From NCBI GenBank assembly GCA_958450365.1, contig CAUEEP010000743.1, forward strand, positions 5,395,001 through 5,459,000: a stretch of 64,000 nucleotides of DNA, in the 5' to 3' direction. Origin of the DNA: Mesorhabditis belari (lineage: Eukaryota > Nematoda > Chromadorea > Rhabditida > Rhabditidae). Every line of letters begins with the position of its first letter. Position 1 is the stretch's first letter. Under the pieces are notes generated by a model that worked only from the letters and a program-made list of their open reading frames with translations, did no database searches and had not been told where the DNA came from. A program made the translations under genes and the position numbers. This document shows positions 45,101 to 53,300 of this stretch, in pieces.

Positions 45101-48100
45101 CAAATCCACCCACCCACTCCCCAATATTTCCCTTCAAAAATCTGTTAGAGTAAAAGAGAATCAAAAAAAAAGAACGAGAAAAATACGTCATGTTTGCATT
45201 TTCCTTTTTTGATTTATCTAACTCGTTTGCTCTTTTCCTTTCAATTCTCGCGTTCAGTCGTTTTTTTTAGAGCTTTGGTCAAAAAGTGTGGCCACAATTG
45301 GGCAATTGGTGGCTTGGCATTCAAAAAGAAAAAAGAAATCCAATGCTTCAACTCTTCCGCGCTGTAATTTTATCAAAACTCCATTCATCGCAATTCAATA
45401 GTTGAACTTAGGTTAAATTTTTCACTTTTCAAAGCCTCAAATATTAAAGATCTTGCTCAATTGTTGGACAAAAGATCTTGCTTGCATTGCTTGCTTGCTT
45501 TGCTTGCATTGCTTTGCTTTGCTTTGCTTGCATTGCTTTGCTTGCATTGCTTTGCTTTGCTTGCATTGCTTTGCTTTGCTTGCTTAATTGTTAAGCAAAA
45601 GATCTTTCTCAATTATTGCAAAAGATCTTCCTTAATTCTTAACCAAAAGATCTTGCTCAATGCAAAAGCAAACCTTCAGATTCATTATTCAAAAAAAACC
45701 TTTAACGAAGAATAAGTCAATTATCCAAAAATGGGAAAAAATGTTAGATTGTTGGGAGAAAATTGAGAGAAAAAGAGAGGTTTCTGAATAATTACTGAAT
45801 GAAAACGAGTAAAAGAGGGAAAATGAGCTTTGATCTAAAAAGAGATGCAAAAGAAATACCAAATTGGAGCCACTTTTTTGAATTTAATAGGATAAGTTGA
45901 GTAGGGGAAAAAGGGCAAAAAAAAATGAGCCAAAGTGGGCCTTTTCTGGATCGAGATCGCCAATGGCATGCAATGAGCCGAGCGAATTTCCTCCCTCCGA
46001 CTTAATGCGTTTTTCTGTTCCCCTTCTCCTTTTTCTTTTTTTCTTTCAATCTTGACTTTGCAAGTTTATAAGTAATTTCCGGAAATCGCCGATGAAATGG
46101 GGGAAACAAAATGGAGGAAATTCTTTTGTGAACTGTGGAATCATTTTGAGATTTATTTGAAATCAAAATTTTAAAGGGGATTTAAAAAAAATTTGAAATG
46201 AAATGTTGTAAAAAAAAAAGATTTCAAACATTAATCCTCATACAATTTTCTCTTTAACCTTTTCAGAAGCCATATTTCTAATCTGTTTTTAGATTTAGAA
46301 AATTGATAACTAAATGCTAAAGTTGAACACGTTTTATACTAAAGATATTGCACGAAATTGTGTCTGATTTCAGTGTTTAAAAATATTCAAATGGTTATCT
46401 AAGCAGGAAGAGTTGAAGAGTTGAATGAAAGAGTTGAAGAGTTGAAGGAAAGAGTTGAAGAGTTGAATCAAAGAGTTGAAGAGTTGAATTAAAGAGTTGA
46501 AGAGTTGAATTAAAGAGTTGAAGAGTTGAATTAAAGAGTTGAAGAGTTAAGTCCAACAAAAGCCGCAATGAAATGTGATCGACTCATCGTTTACTTTCAA
46601 GAACATTACAAAACAACTGAAGAAACAGTTCAAAAGAGAAATTGTTCTTAAAACAAGGAAAATGGAGACTGAAATGTTGTGTAGGTGAAAGGAAACGGTG
46701 TAGATTTCACGGGAGAAATGAGTCACGGTGAATCGGCGGCAGCGGCGGAATGACGCGGAACCGGAGAGCGAATGGAGAAAAAGGAAAGGGGTGAATGACC
46801 GGGCGAAAGGGAAATAGATCGAGATGTGAAAAGAGAAAACACAGGCAAAAGCAAAAATAGCCACATCCATTCCTATGGAAAGTCTTCTCTGGCCACTCAT
46901 CCCCCCACCACTCCACCTCTCGACATTCTCGTAAATTTTGTGTTTTTGCGAATCCAAAAGGTTTACTTATAAGTAGCTTTAGATATTTGAGATATTGGAG
47001 AATTTTTCTTGAAATATTTTAAAAGATAGATTCATAGTTTACTTCCAAAAAATAGAGAATTAGAGAAAAATGAAAGAATTTTGCTGGTAAAGAATGATCG
47101 TGAAAGAATCAATCAAAGAATGATCTTGAAAGAATCAATCAAAGAATGATCTTGAAAGAAACAATCAAAGAATGAGTTTGAAAGAAACAATCAAAGAATG
47201 ATCTTAAAAGAATCAATCAAAGAATTATCTTGAAAGAATCAATCAAAGAATGAACATTTTTATCTCCTAGAATGATAAGAAAATAAAATTCAAAACTATC
47301 CTAAAAAATTTTGATGGAAAAAATTTCTTGAGAGAAGGGTTTTGAAAAGGATTTTCACCGAGCATCGGAATGGGGCAAGGCACGCGGACGAGCGGACTCT
47401 CCGTCCGAATGGAAAAAAGGGGAAAAAAAGAGGAAAAAGGGGCAAAGTAAACATCGATCACACAGGCATCCGGAGAAAACGATGGGACTCTTCTCAAAAG
47501 GCACCAATCGGTGCGATAGTGGATAGGAAAGGAATTCGAGGAGACGAAGAAATCCTTTCACGGACACGAGACTCGGATCAGACGGGAAAACGAAAAATGG
47601 GGAGAGGTGAGGTTCCGTGTTTTGCCCACTATTCATTCATTTTGAAAATTTTCTTTTGTTTGTACAAAAAAGGTTTTAAACAACTATGGGGCTTGGGAAG
47701 AAGATACTTTTGAGTGAGAAGTTTCACAGAAAATTGAGAGCTTGTTCTGCAAATGTAAAATTGAGAGCTGAAAAGGAAATTTTTTACACTTAAAAGATCA
47801 AGCTTTTTTTTTTACTAAAAGTTGAAAGTAAAAGCTTGAAAGCAAAATTTGTTTAAAAAGCTTGAAAGCAAAAGAATGAAACGAACAAAATGAAAGGCTC
47901 AACAAGGTTTCAAATGACAATGTTTAAAATAAACAATAGCAAATAGTCTTTCCCAAAAGTAGAGAATCAACAAAAATTTGATCTATCAATTAATGTCGAA
48001 TTCGAATTCTCTTATCGCTTGCTCAAGCGACACATCTTTAGATTACATACCGTAAATACTGTAATAGTACCCCACCGCCCTCGTACAGTCGCGTAGTCGC

Positions 48101-48783
48101 AAAAGTTTTTTAGTATTTTTTTCATTTTTTTCATAGCGCCCGTACTTTCAAAAAATGCGTCTTTGGCATGAAAAAATAGCTGAAATTCAGGGCTATTTTT
48201 TGATAATTGTATTGCTATTGTAGCATAAACCAGTGTCGAGAAAAACTCGTTCAAAGCTAGACTACGCAACACTCCGCACCGTCATTATGGGCGGTGGGGT
48301 ACTATTACAGTATTTACGGTAGTTTAAAGCTCTAACAAAATCTGAAGAACTATAAATGTTATAGATAGAAACTGTATCCATAGCTAATTTTAAGGATCCA
48401 AAATTTCAACAATAAAATCAAATACATGTATGATTAGAGTCAAAATTTAGAAAATTTTTGATTCTTTTTGTGACAGCCCAAAAAAAAAGTAGGCTTATCG
48501 TAACCAAAAATCCCCATGCCTTGAAAAACGATCAAATTCGCATATGATTCGCATAAAGCTAGACTACGCAACACTCCGCACCGTCATTATGGGCGGTGGG
48601 GTACTATTACAGTATTTACGGTAAGTGTTTTAAGTTCAAATAAATCTATTAAGTTTAAGTCTATTAATCTATTGATTTTATTAAGTTTTCATGAAGAAAA
48701 CTTACATTATGCGTGGAATTCGGCGCTAGAAGAGTGGCTGGAGTGGTGGGAGCGGCGCTGGGAGAATCGCCCGAAGACGACAT
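27115..48783 (-). CDS. crh-1: CREB transcription factor, KID + bZIP
   Basis: cAMP-response-element-binding protein homologue. Exons in transcript order: 48783-48706, 37994-37903, 31228-31123, 28416-28303, 28241-28170, 28069-27984, 27725-27637, 27567-27449, 27341-27288, 27240-27115 (stop TAG); 311 residues with all phases matching. The kinase-inducible domain spans the exon 2/3 junction: RREQLNRRPSYRMILKDLET, with the PKA-type serine at residue 55. A Pro/Ser/Gln-containing activation region follows. The C-terminal bZIP has the CREB basic region NREAAKECRRKKK (258-270) and a zipper beginning EYVKCLENRVAVLENQNKAL. The ATG lies just after a TTTTTAG acceptor at about 48812. Introns of 10.7, 6.7 and 2.7 kb hold most of the window's repeats. 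AATAAA sits only about 11 bp past the stop. Confidence 0.95.
28500..28800. promoter_or_regulatory. Possible internal regulatory segment of crh-1
   Basis: Upstream of exon 28416-28303, a less AT-rich stretch contains CRE half-site-like TGACG (GTGACGCGAG at about 28550), GCGTCAC (about 28622) and ACGTCA (about 28744). It could be an internal promoter for short isoforms, but half sites are common by chance. Confidence 0.25.
30031..30460. mobile_element. Near-perfect long hairpin in crh-1 intron 3
   Basis: Arms of about 195 bp: CAGTAAAAACTCGAATAGAA at the left, TTCTATTCGAGTTTTGAC at the right, with GATATGAGCGTTTGTTTGAG and its inverse and CCTCTCTACTTTAATTTGAT and its inverse inside. The loop at about 30232-30262 is short. 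No coding frame. Confidence 0.88.
30703..30847. repeat. 12-bp repeat GAGAAGGAGAAG
   Basis: About 12 units, purine-only on the plus strand, in crh-1 intron 3. Confidence 0.9.
31321..31530. repeat. 23-bp minisatellite
   Basis: About nine copies of a unit containing GATTACAAGTAGCTTTAGA. It lies just upstream of crh-1 exon 3 in transcript direction. Confidence 0.9.
31799..31989 (-). CDS. crh-1: Alternative first exon of crh-1 lacking the KID phosphosite
   Basis: An open frame of 63 codons plus two bases starts at ATG 31989 (a second in-frame ATG at 31977) and ends ...WQ AG at a GTATTC donor (31798). Its phase is exactly that left by the KID exon 37994-37903: both end in AG and need the A that opens exon 31228-31123. 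Splicing would join PLLWQR to MILKDLETADKN. The product has a Ser/Pro-rich N-terminus (STPRSPRSLASLP) in place of RRPSYR, so it could not be phosphorylated at the PKA site but keeps the bZIP. Frame, donor and position are seen; use as an exon is inferred. Confidence 0.68.
32780..33015. repeat. Minisatellite of TATAGACATC/TATAGACAAGC units
   Basis: About 20 units of 10-14 bp (CTATAGACATCTATAGACAG), in crh-1 intron 2. Confidence 0.9.
33016..34376. other. crh-1 intron 2 stretch without clear features
   Basis: It includes a GC-richer segment at about 33150-33400 (pyrimidine-rich on the plus strand, CCACCCCCACAACCCCGCC) that could be an alternative 5' region, though I find no exon with a matching phase. 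The rest is AT-rich. Confidence 0.4.
34377..34752. repeat. Direct duplication (about 56 bp) flanking an rDNA-derived insert
   Basis: 34377-34432 and 34697-34752 are near-identical (CTTAATCTCACAAATCTCTA, GAAAAATATGAGAATTCTC). The 18S-derived array lies between them. This looks like a target duplicated on insertion, longer than any transposon target-site duplication. Confidence 0.75.
34459..34632 (-). repeat. Tandem copies of the 5' end of 18S rRNA
   Basis: 68-bp unit repeated about 2.5 times. Read on the minus strand each unit contains ATACCTGGTTGATCCTACCA, the near-universal first bases of eukaryotic 18S rRNA (TACCTGGTTGATCCTGCCAG), then AAAGACTAAGCCATGCATAT, matching the next conserved block of 18S. 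Only about the first 60 nt of 18S are present, so it is not a functional rRNA gene. Confidence 0.85.
35128..35340. repeat. Minisatellite of CCTGTAAAAGTACCAGAAA
   Basis: About ten 19-24 bp units in crh-1 intron 2. Confidence 0.88.
35846..36390 (+). repeat. 5S rRNA-derived element with internal 13-bp minisatellite
   Basis: 35846-35925 resembles nematode 5S rRNA: CACGTTGAA, ATCCCGTC, GATCTG and CAAGTTAAGCAACGTTG occur in 5S order, including the internal promoter region. After about 35935 the match fades. 36010-36177 is about 13 copies of ACTGGTTCCCAAG. The unique 3' part ends near AATAAAATCACCGATAACCC. A 5S head with an unrelated body is the layout of a SINE3-type retroposon, or this may be a 5S pseudogene with captured sequence. 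Confidence 0.68.
36817..36903 (-). repeat. tRNA-derived element
   Basis: Minus strand: an intact D-arm/A-box AATAGCTCAGTGGTTAGAGC and T-arm GAGGGTTCAATCCCCTC, followed by a T-run (Pol III terminator). The acceptor strands do not pair. The ends match the element at 1094-1292, which carries a minisatellite where this one does not. Confidence 0.65.
36977..37555. mobile_element. Diverged MITE B with tRNA-like insertions
   Basis: Left end CACCGTAAATACTGTAATTG and right end GTATTTACGGTA at 37555. Inner MITE blocks run to about 37235. Then come two tRNA-like modules: 37298-37381 on the minus strand (CATGGCCGAGTGGTTAACGC; GTCGCGGGTTCGACTCC) and about 37430-37508 on the plus strand (B box CCAGGTTCGATTCCCGCC). 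Nested insertions. Confidence 0.65.
38264..38640. repeat. Direct repeat pair, copy 1 (short array)
   Basis: ATTATCAAAGCAATTCTTAA ... AAGAACCAAGCCATGATCAA and later AAAATTTGTAAACGATTTA match 40034-40350. Here only about two units of the 10-bp GCTTTGCTTG motif are present, against about eleven in the other copy, and 38383-38575 is extra sequence. Confidence 0.8.
38761..39005. mobile_element. Palindromic MITE, GGGGTAGG family, copy 2
   Basis: Shares GCAACTCGCCATAACTTT and ATAAAGATTGG-type arms with 4947-5142. Ends GGGGTAG and CTACCCC. Slightly expanded by repeated CAGTTGCG. Confidence 0.82.
39625..39760. repeat. Purine repeat AGAAAGAAATACAAAGAAAG
   Basis: Irregular GAAA/GAAAT tandem repeat in crh-1 intron 1. 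Confidence 0.85.
40034..40350. repeat. Direct repeat pair, copy 2 (expanded 10-bp array)
   Basis: Counterpart of 38264-38640. The GCTTTGCTTG array is expanded to about 11 units (40078-40190) and a TAGATT array (about 40277-40315) is also expanded. Confidence 0.82.
40856..41250. repeat. Two tandem copies of a palindromic element
   Basis: Each unit has arms around TTGTTCTCAGCTCCATTTTG and its inverse with an ATATTAAACATAAAAATATC core. The outer ends are TTTTCTCTAATAAGCC and ATTATTAGAGGAAATAC. The middle TTATTAGAGGACC marks the junction at about 41046-41060. Confidence 0.78.
41652..41886. repeat. Dispersed 240-bp repeat, copy B
   Basis: Matches 1985-2226 in the same orientation (AATCGACTCCCCAGAGTTTT ... 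CTTTATCTCAGGTCCTGAAT). It ends exactly where the duplicated flank at 41887 begins. Confidence 0.8.
41887..42984. repeat. Direct duplication (about 110 bp) flanking a repeat-rich insert
   Basis: 41887-41997 and 42858-42984 are near-identical (AATAAACAAGTGATGATGAA, TTGGGGATTGATGTAGATAA, GAGTCTCTCAAATACACG). Between them lie GGACGTCCGA/CTCAGATTCGGACG modules in both orientations, a (TA)n run at 42490-42535 and AT-rich DNA. Confidence 0.82.
43378..43916. repeat. 13-bp GATC-containing satellite
   Basis: About 40 units of GATCACTGTAATT / GATCACTGTAGTT, grouped into higher-order blocks marked by AATTAGATCTACTGTAG. Over 500 bp in crh-1 intron 1. Confidence 0.92.
44612..45005. repeat. 10-bp array GCTTGCTTTG flanked by an 85-bp direct duplication
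   Basis: 44700-44915 is about 21 units of GCTTGCTTTG. The flanks 44612-44697 and 44916-45005 are near-identical (GACAAAGATTGTGCGGAGGG; AAAGGATTTAAAGGAATTG). The long Ala/Lys/Gln-, Leu/Ala- or Cys/Phe-like frames through it come from the repeat and are not genes. Confidence 0.9.
45478..45590. repeat. Second GCTTGCATTGCTTT array
   Basis: GCTTGCATTGCTTTGCTTTG units, a variant of the 10-bp motif at 40078-40190 and 44700-44915, followed by imperfect copies of an AAAAGATCTT-containing unit (45590-45660). Confidence 0.85.
46404..46539. repeat. 21-bp minisatellite
   Basis: About six units of GTTGAAGAGTTGAATTAAAGA and variants. Confidence 0.9.
46540..47084. other. crh-1 intron 1 segment with less AT-rich patch
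   Basis: 46690-46930 is less AT-rich than its surroundings and open on the minus strand, but no donor in the phase needed for crh-1 exon 2 (phase 0) is clear. It could be an alternative leader. No gene is called. Confidence 0.3.
47085..47254. repeat. 26-bp minisatellite
   Basis: About six to seven units of GATCTTGAAAGAATCAATCA AAGAAT. Confidence 0.9.
48048..48321. mobile_element. MITE family B, complete copy in crh-1 intron 1
   Basis: 274 bp from TACCGTAAATACTGTAATAG to TTTACGGTA. It abuts the captured NCLX 3' flank. Confidence 0.9.
48322..48545 (-). repeat. Inverted copy of the NCLX 3' flank
   Basis: The reverse complement matches 23728-23951 almost base for base (GGCATGGGGATTTTTGGTTA, TTTTGGATCCTTAAAATTAG). 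It is bounded on one side by MITE 48048-48321 and on the other by a MITE right arm (48553-48623). Confidence 0.92.
48553..48623. mobile_element. MITE family B, right arm only
   Basis: AAGCTAGACTACGCAACACT ... ATTTACGGTA, equal to the right 70 bp of the family. Confidence 0.88.
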
Positions 48784-49418
48784 CCTCGCTCACTCGACCG
48801 AACGATCCTTCTAAAAAGAAATATTCTCAATATTTTCAAGATTAAATCATTTTGTTCATATCAAAAAAAAAGTTGAAGCAATTGAAAAGCATAAAAGAAA
48901 GAAATCAATTTAGATTTTAAACGATTCAAACCTCAAACATTTCCTTTCCAAGAATCTTGATAAATTTTCTCTCTAAAATAATCAATAGCTGTGTTTTTTT
49001 TCTTTAAAAATATACGATTTTCAAAAAAAAAAACTATTACATAAATAAAGTTGTTTCTAGAAAAGCGTAATTTTCATTGATTTCTTCGTTTTTCTAGCGT
49101 TTTTCTAGCGCTCTTACATAAAAATCTTCTACATTTATTTGTTTGTTTTCAAGCTATATTCTAAGCTTTTTAAAAAGTTTTTAATTTAATTTTAATTTAA
49201 TTTTAATTTAAACTTAATGTATTATAAAAACAATGCAATGAGAAAGGTAAGAAATCGAGAATCTCGGGGTGGGCATGAGTCCGGAGGTGTTCTTTAAACA
49301 GATAACCAAACCAATTGGTTGTACAAAGGAGCTTTCGTTCTTCTCTTTATGATGAGTTTTTCCTCTCCTTTTTCTTAACACTTTTATTATCTTTTTAAGA
49401 TTTTCTTCTTTTTTAGAG
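48784..49418. promoter_or_regulatory. Divergent interval between crh-1 and eaf-1
   Basis: 635 bp separate the start codons of crh-1 (minus) and eaf-1 (plus). AT-rich with T/A runs. Acceptor-like TTTTTAG sites sit at both ends (about 48812 on the minus strand, 49416 on the plus strand). It must hold promoter elements for both genes, but no specific site is recognisable. Confidence 0.4.
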
Positions 49419-50180
49419 ATGTCTGAGATTCCAACTGGAGAGTATGATTTGAAATTGGGCACAACATTCACAGGAAAAGGAAAGGACACTGCTGAGAAGA
49501 CTTTTCATACTTTGCGTTACGATTTTAAACCGCAATCTGTTTCAAGTGATACTGATTCGTTTATTGCGATTGGATCAAATGGAGATGTGCAAGTGGTAAT
49601 GCCGACTAGTAGTCATGATCTGACTGTTTTCAAAGGATCACAGAAAGCAGTGAAAGCTGAAAAGGAATGCTTATTGTTTTTCGATCCAGCTACTGGGAGT
49701 ATTCGATTAGAGAAATTGAATAGTAATATTACTGTCAAAAAGACTAGAGATCAAGAATCGACGGAAAATCTACGAGCTGAAGTCGAGAGATTGAGAACTC
49801 CAAAAAAGGTTGTACAAGAAGTCTTAACTCAACAAAAGGCATTGCCTGAATCGGATTCGAGTGATTCGAGTGATGATGATTCATCATCTTCATCTTCATC
49901 AAGTAGTGTGAAGAAAGCAAAGAAATCATCTTCATCCTCTTCGTCTGATTCTGACTCAGCTCCAGGAAAAGACGAAAGTAATAGTGATGATGAGTTGTCA
50001 AGAGCACTGGAAGACAAGATTCTGGCAAAAGATGAGCAAGAAGTTAGAAGCAAGATTCACGATCCATTTGCGGATCTTGATCAACCAACTCAAGTCTACA
50101 AACCGGCACCTGTACACAAATCAAAGACAAAAGATTTAATGCACGATCTTCAACTCAGCGAAAGCTCAGATGAGGATTGA
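49419..50180 (+). CDS. eaf-1: ELL-associated factor (EAF), transcription elongation
   Basis: 253 residues in one unspliced frame. EAF proteins bind ELL and stimulate RNA polymerase II elongation in the nucleus. The N-terminal domain (about residues 4-110) has the family pattern: LGTTFTGKGKDTAEKTFHTL, YDFKPQSV, then a QVVMPTS...TVFKGSQK strand pair, and CLLFFDPATGSIRLEKL. Residues about 145-205 are Ser/Asp-rich, as in EAF transactivation regions. The C-terminus ends LSESSDED. ATG lies two bases after a TTTTAG acceptor (49416), pointing to trans-splicing. No intron interrupts it, unlike every other gene here. The stop is 136 bp before the acceptor of dbn-1. Confidence 0.93.
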   Translation: MSEIPTGEYDLKLGTTFTGKGKDTAEKTFHTLRYDFKPQSVSSDTDSFIAIGSNGDVQVVMPTSSHDLTVFKGSQKAVKAEKECLLFFDPATGSIRLEKLNSNITVKKTRDQESTENLRAEVERLRTPKKVVQEVLTQQKALPESDSSDSSDDDSSSSSSSSSVKKAKKSSSSSSSDSDSAPGKDESNSDDELSRALEDKILAKDEQEVRSKIHDPFADLDQPTQVYKPAPVHKSKTKDLMHDLQLSESSDED

Positions 50181-50323
50181 TTTAAAGTTTATTGTTTTGT
50201 ATTTTTTTAATGGAACTTTCGGTCTTTCATATAATTTTTCCTGAAAACCTGTGATTGTTTTACTATTTCTGTGATTATCGTACAAAATGCTAATTGGGTA
50301 TTGATATAAATTATAGCGCTGAA

Positions 50324-53300
50324 ATGACGCTCAACTATTCGAAGAACGGTGTTGAACTACAAAAGGCGTATGAGGAGGTGGTTGGTGCATCAAATCCAAA
50401 CGAGAAATGGTAAATAATAAAAGAGTAGTGTCTGTCTGTCCGGACATTTTCTGTATTTTATATTTTGAACAATAAAGCTAAAAGCTAAATTCTGTATTTT
50501 GAACAATAAAGCTAAAACTTCTTTAGAATATTTTGTAGTTGTGGCATCTAGCATAAAAAATCAAAAGTCAGAGGTGATGGCACTACCAGGGGTCGAATCC
50601 GGGTCGTGTGGGTCGTAGAAATGGGCCCACTCGACCGCACCACGGCAACATAGTATGCCGGGAGAAAAACCCAGTTCTTAATAATAAAACTGTAAAGGAA
50701 GCTGAATTCAGGGTGATTTTTGACTATGAAGGAACGGCTAATGTGCTTCGATTGGGTGATCAAGGAGGTGAGATCAAATAGATTTAAATAAATGCAAATA
50801 TAAAATTAAAGATGTACAATTAAAGATATAAAATTAAAGATGTAAATTCTTTAAATAAAGTCATTTTTAAGCAAATTCAAACATTTTTGAAAAAGGCACT
50901 CGAACATGGTTCAATGTTTTGAAGTCAGAGCTGATGACACTACCCGGGGTCGAACCCGGGTCGTGTGGGTCGTAGAAATGGGCCCCCTCGACTTGTTTTG
51001 AATTGGTTCAAAACGACCAATTTTGTCAACTTTGAGTAACTTTTAGACAAAACGGTTTGACGGATTTTGTAAATTTTACTGAATATGTAAAAGGATCTCT
51101 TCTTTCTTTTGCGCAAAAAAAAATTAAGAATAGCTTCCAATCAAACAAGTGATCTAGCGGGCAATTTCTGAAAACGACTATTTTTGACTACTTGTCTACT
51201 TCTAGACGAAGGCCTTGACGAGTTTGCTGCCAGTTTCAATGCGGGTCGAGTGCAATTCGGAATTGCGAAAGTTCAATTTGATCAAACGGCTTTACCAAAG
51301 ATTCTTCTCGTACATTGGGTTCGTATCAATAATAATCAAGATTTTAGTTTTTTTTGAAATGAAAAGTTTCATTTTAGCAAGGTGAAGGCGTGCCCTCGAG
51401 TCGACTAGCCACCACAACTAGTCATGTCAGAGATGTGGAACGATTTTTAAAGGTTTTCTTTAACTAAAAAAACTAAAAACTTTCAATTACGTTTTAAAGA
51501 GAAATTGTTTTCAGAAATTGTTTCTAGAAATTGATTTAAATTATTGAAACAATTCAGACAGTTCATTGTGTGCTTCATGCAAGAAGTGAACTCGATGTAG
51601 ATGAGAGAGAAATTCGAAAAGCGCTCTCTAAATTGCCAAGCTTCAGCTCGAGTAATGTAAGTGAAAACTTAGGGAGTGGGACAAATGCGACCTTTTTTTT
51701 TGCGCACCTGGACATTTGCGCACCTTTTTTTTTGCTGGAAAAGGCCTTAGGCAAAGCCGTAGAGCTTCGAAAATATTTCCATATAAGGGAATCGTATGCG
51801 TAGATTCCGAATTTCGACAAATCAGACCTCGCTGACACGTCAAATTTGGGCTAAAAAGGAAAAAACTGCGGAAAAGCGTTAAGTTGCGTAGTTTTTGCCT
51901 TTTAGCCCAAATTTGACGTGTCAGCGAGGTCTGATTTGTCGAAATTCGGAATCTACGCATACGATTCCCCTCTATGAAAACATTTTTGAACGTCTACGAC
52001 CTTTCCTAAGGTCTTTTCCAGCAAAAAAAAGGTGCGCAAAAAAAGGCCGCATTTGTCCCACCCCCAAAACTTACAAATGAAAAAAATTGAAAAATAGGCA
52101 GTTAAAATATTCATCTATTCACCAAAAAGACTTTTATAAGTGTTCGACTTTCAGGTGGAAACTTCATATGCAAATCCTGAGCCAGTGAATTCCGTGTATC
52201 GTCCAGTGAAACCGTCAAAAGATATCAATGCCAAAGAAAGAGAAGATTTCTGGAAAGCAATGGAAATAGAAGAAAATCAACGTAAAAGGTAAAGAATAGA
52301 TAGTTTTAAAAAAAGAAAGAGCTCATAACGTTTTAGGGAAGAAATCGAGCGGCAACAACATGAGCGAGAAAAGCAAAAGAAAGAACAAGAACGTGAAACA
52401 AAAGAAAGTGAAATAAAAAGGGAAAAGATGGCACAAGAAAGAGTTGCAGCAAGACCACCAGTACAGGATAATAATCAAATGGTATCAAACTTTTAAGTTT
52501 CAATTAATCCATTTTATTAGCATAAACCATCGAGTATTCCATCGAAGTTCAACCTTTGCGACACTAGAAAACAACTCTTCGAATCGCAAATTGATCAATC
52601 TTTACCAGTTCCAAAAGTGAGTACTTTACCAGTTTCAATTTCGGTACTTTTCCAATATCGGGGGAGCGGAAGAATTATCGGGGGAGCGAAAGGAAAATCG
52701 GGGGAGCAAATTTTGCCCCCTCGAAAAATGCATTTCCTGCATTATTTTAACTGCAACATTTTTTTAAAACTTTAACGTTAACGACGTTGCGGTTCTCCGA
52801 CATTTGTGCGTTCAAGGAATCGACGGCAATCGATTATTTCGTCACCAAAGGAGTCATCCAGTGGTGGATTTGCAACTGTGACGAATCGATGAAAGTCCGC
52901 TCAAAGGGAAAAGATCCATTTCGCTGGGTGTTAGATATTTAAGTCACTTTTGTGATCTAATATAAAGGTTGTGAGAATAACGGGTAATTCGCGGATTTTA
53001 TGGCGGTAGTTTGTATAATATAGGACATATGTAGCGCTGCCAAAGTTTGCTCCCCCGATTTTCCTTTCGCTCCCCCGATAATCGGACCGCTCCTCCGATA
53101 TTGGAAAAGTACCTCAATTTCAATTTCCTTTTTTAAATCACATGATTTTTCAACTTTTTAGACACCTTCAAAACCAATGCCAAAGTCTCAACCATCTCCC
53201 GTCATTTCTCCATTCAAGGCTCCTTCTTTCGAAAAGAATCAGGAAAGCGATGAAGATAATTACTATTCACCTCCTGCTCCAGCTTTACCTAAATTTGAGG

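Noticed and set aside
44356..45212. Long frames of Ala-Lys-Gln, Leu-Ala or Cys-Phe repeats (up to 235 codons)
   Set aside because: They are open only because the 10-bp repeat has no stops in several frames on both strands; no splice-consistent gene surrounds them.
46547..47713. Candidate genes on either strand in the less AT-rich parts of crh-1 intron 1
   Set aside because: No splice-compatible exons or recognisable protein; possibly promoter or leader sequence.
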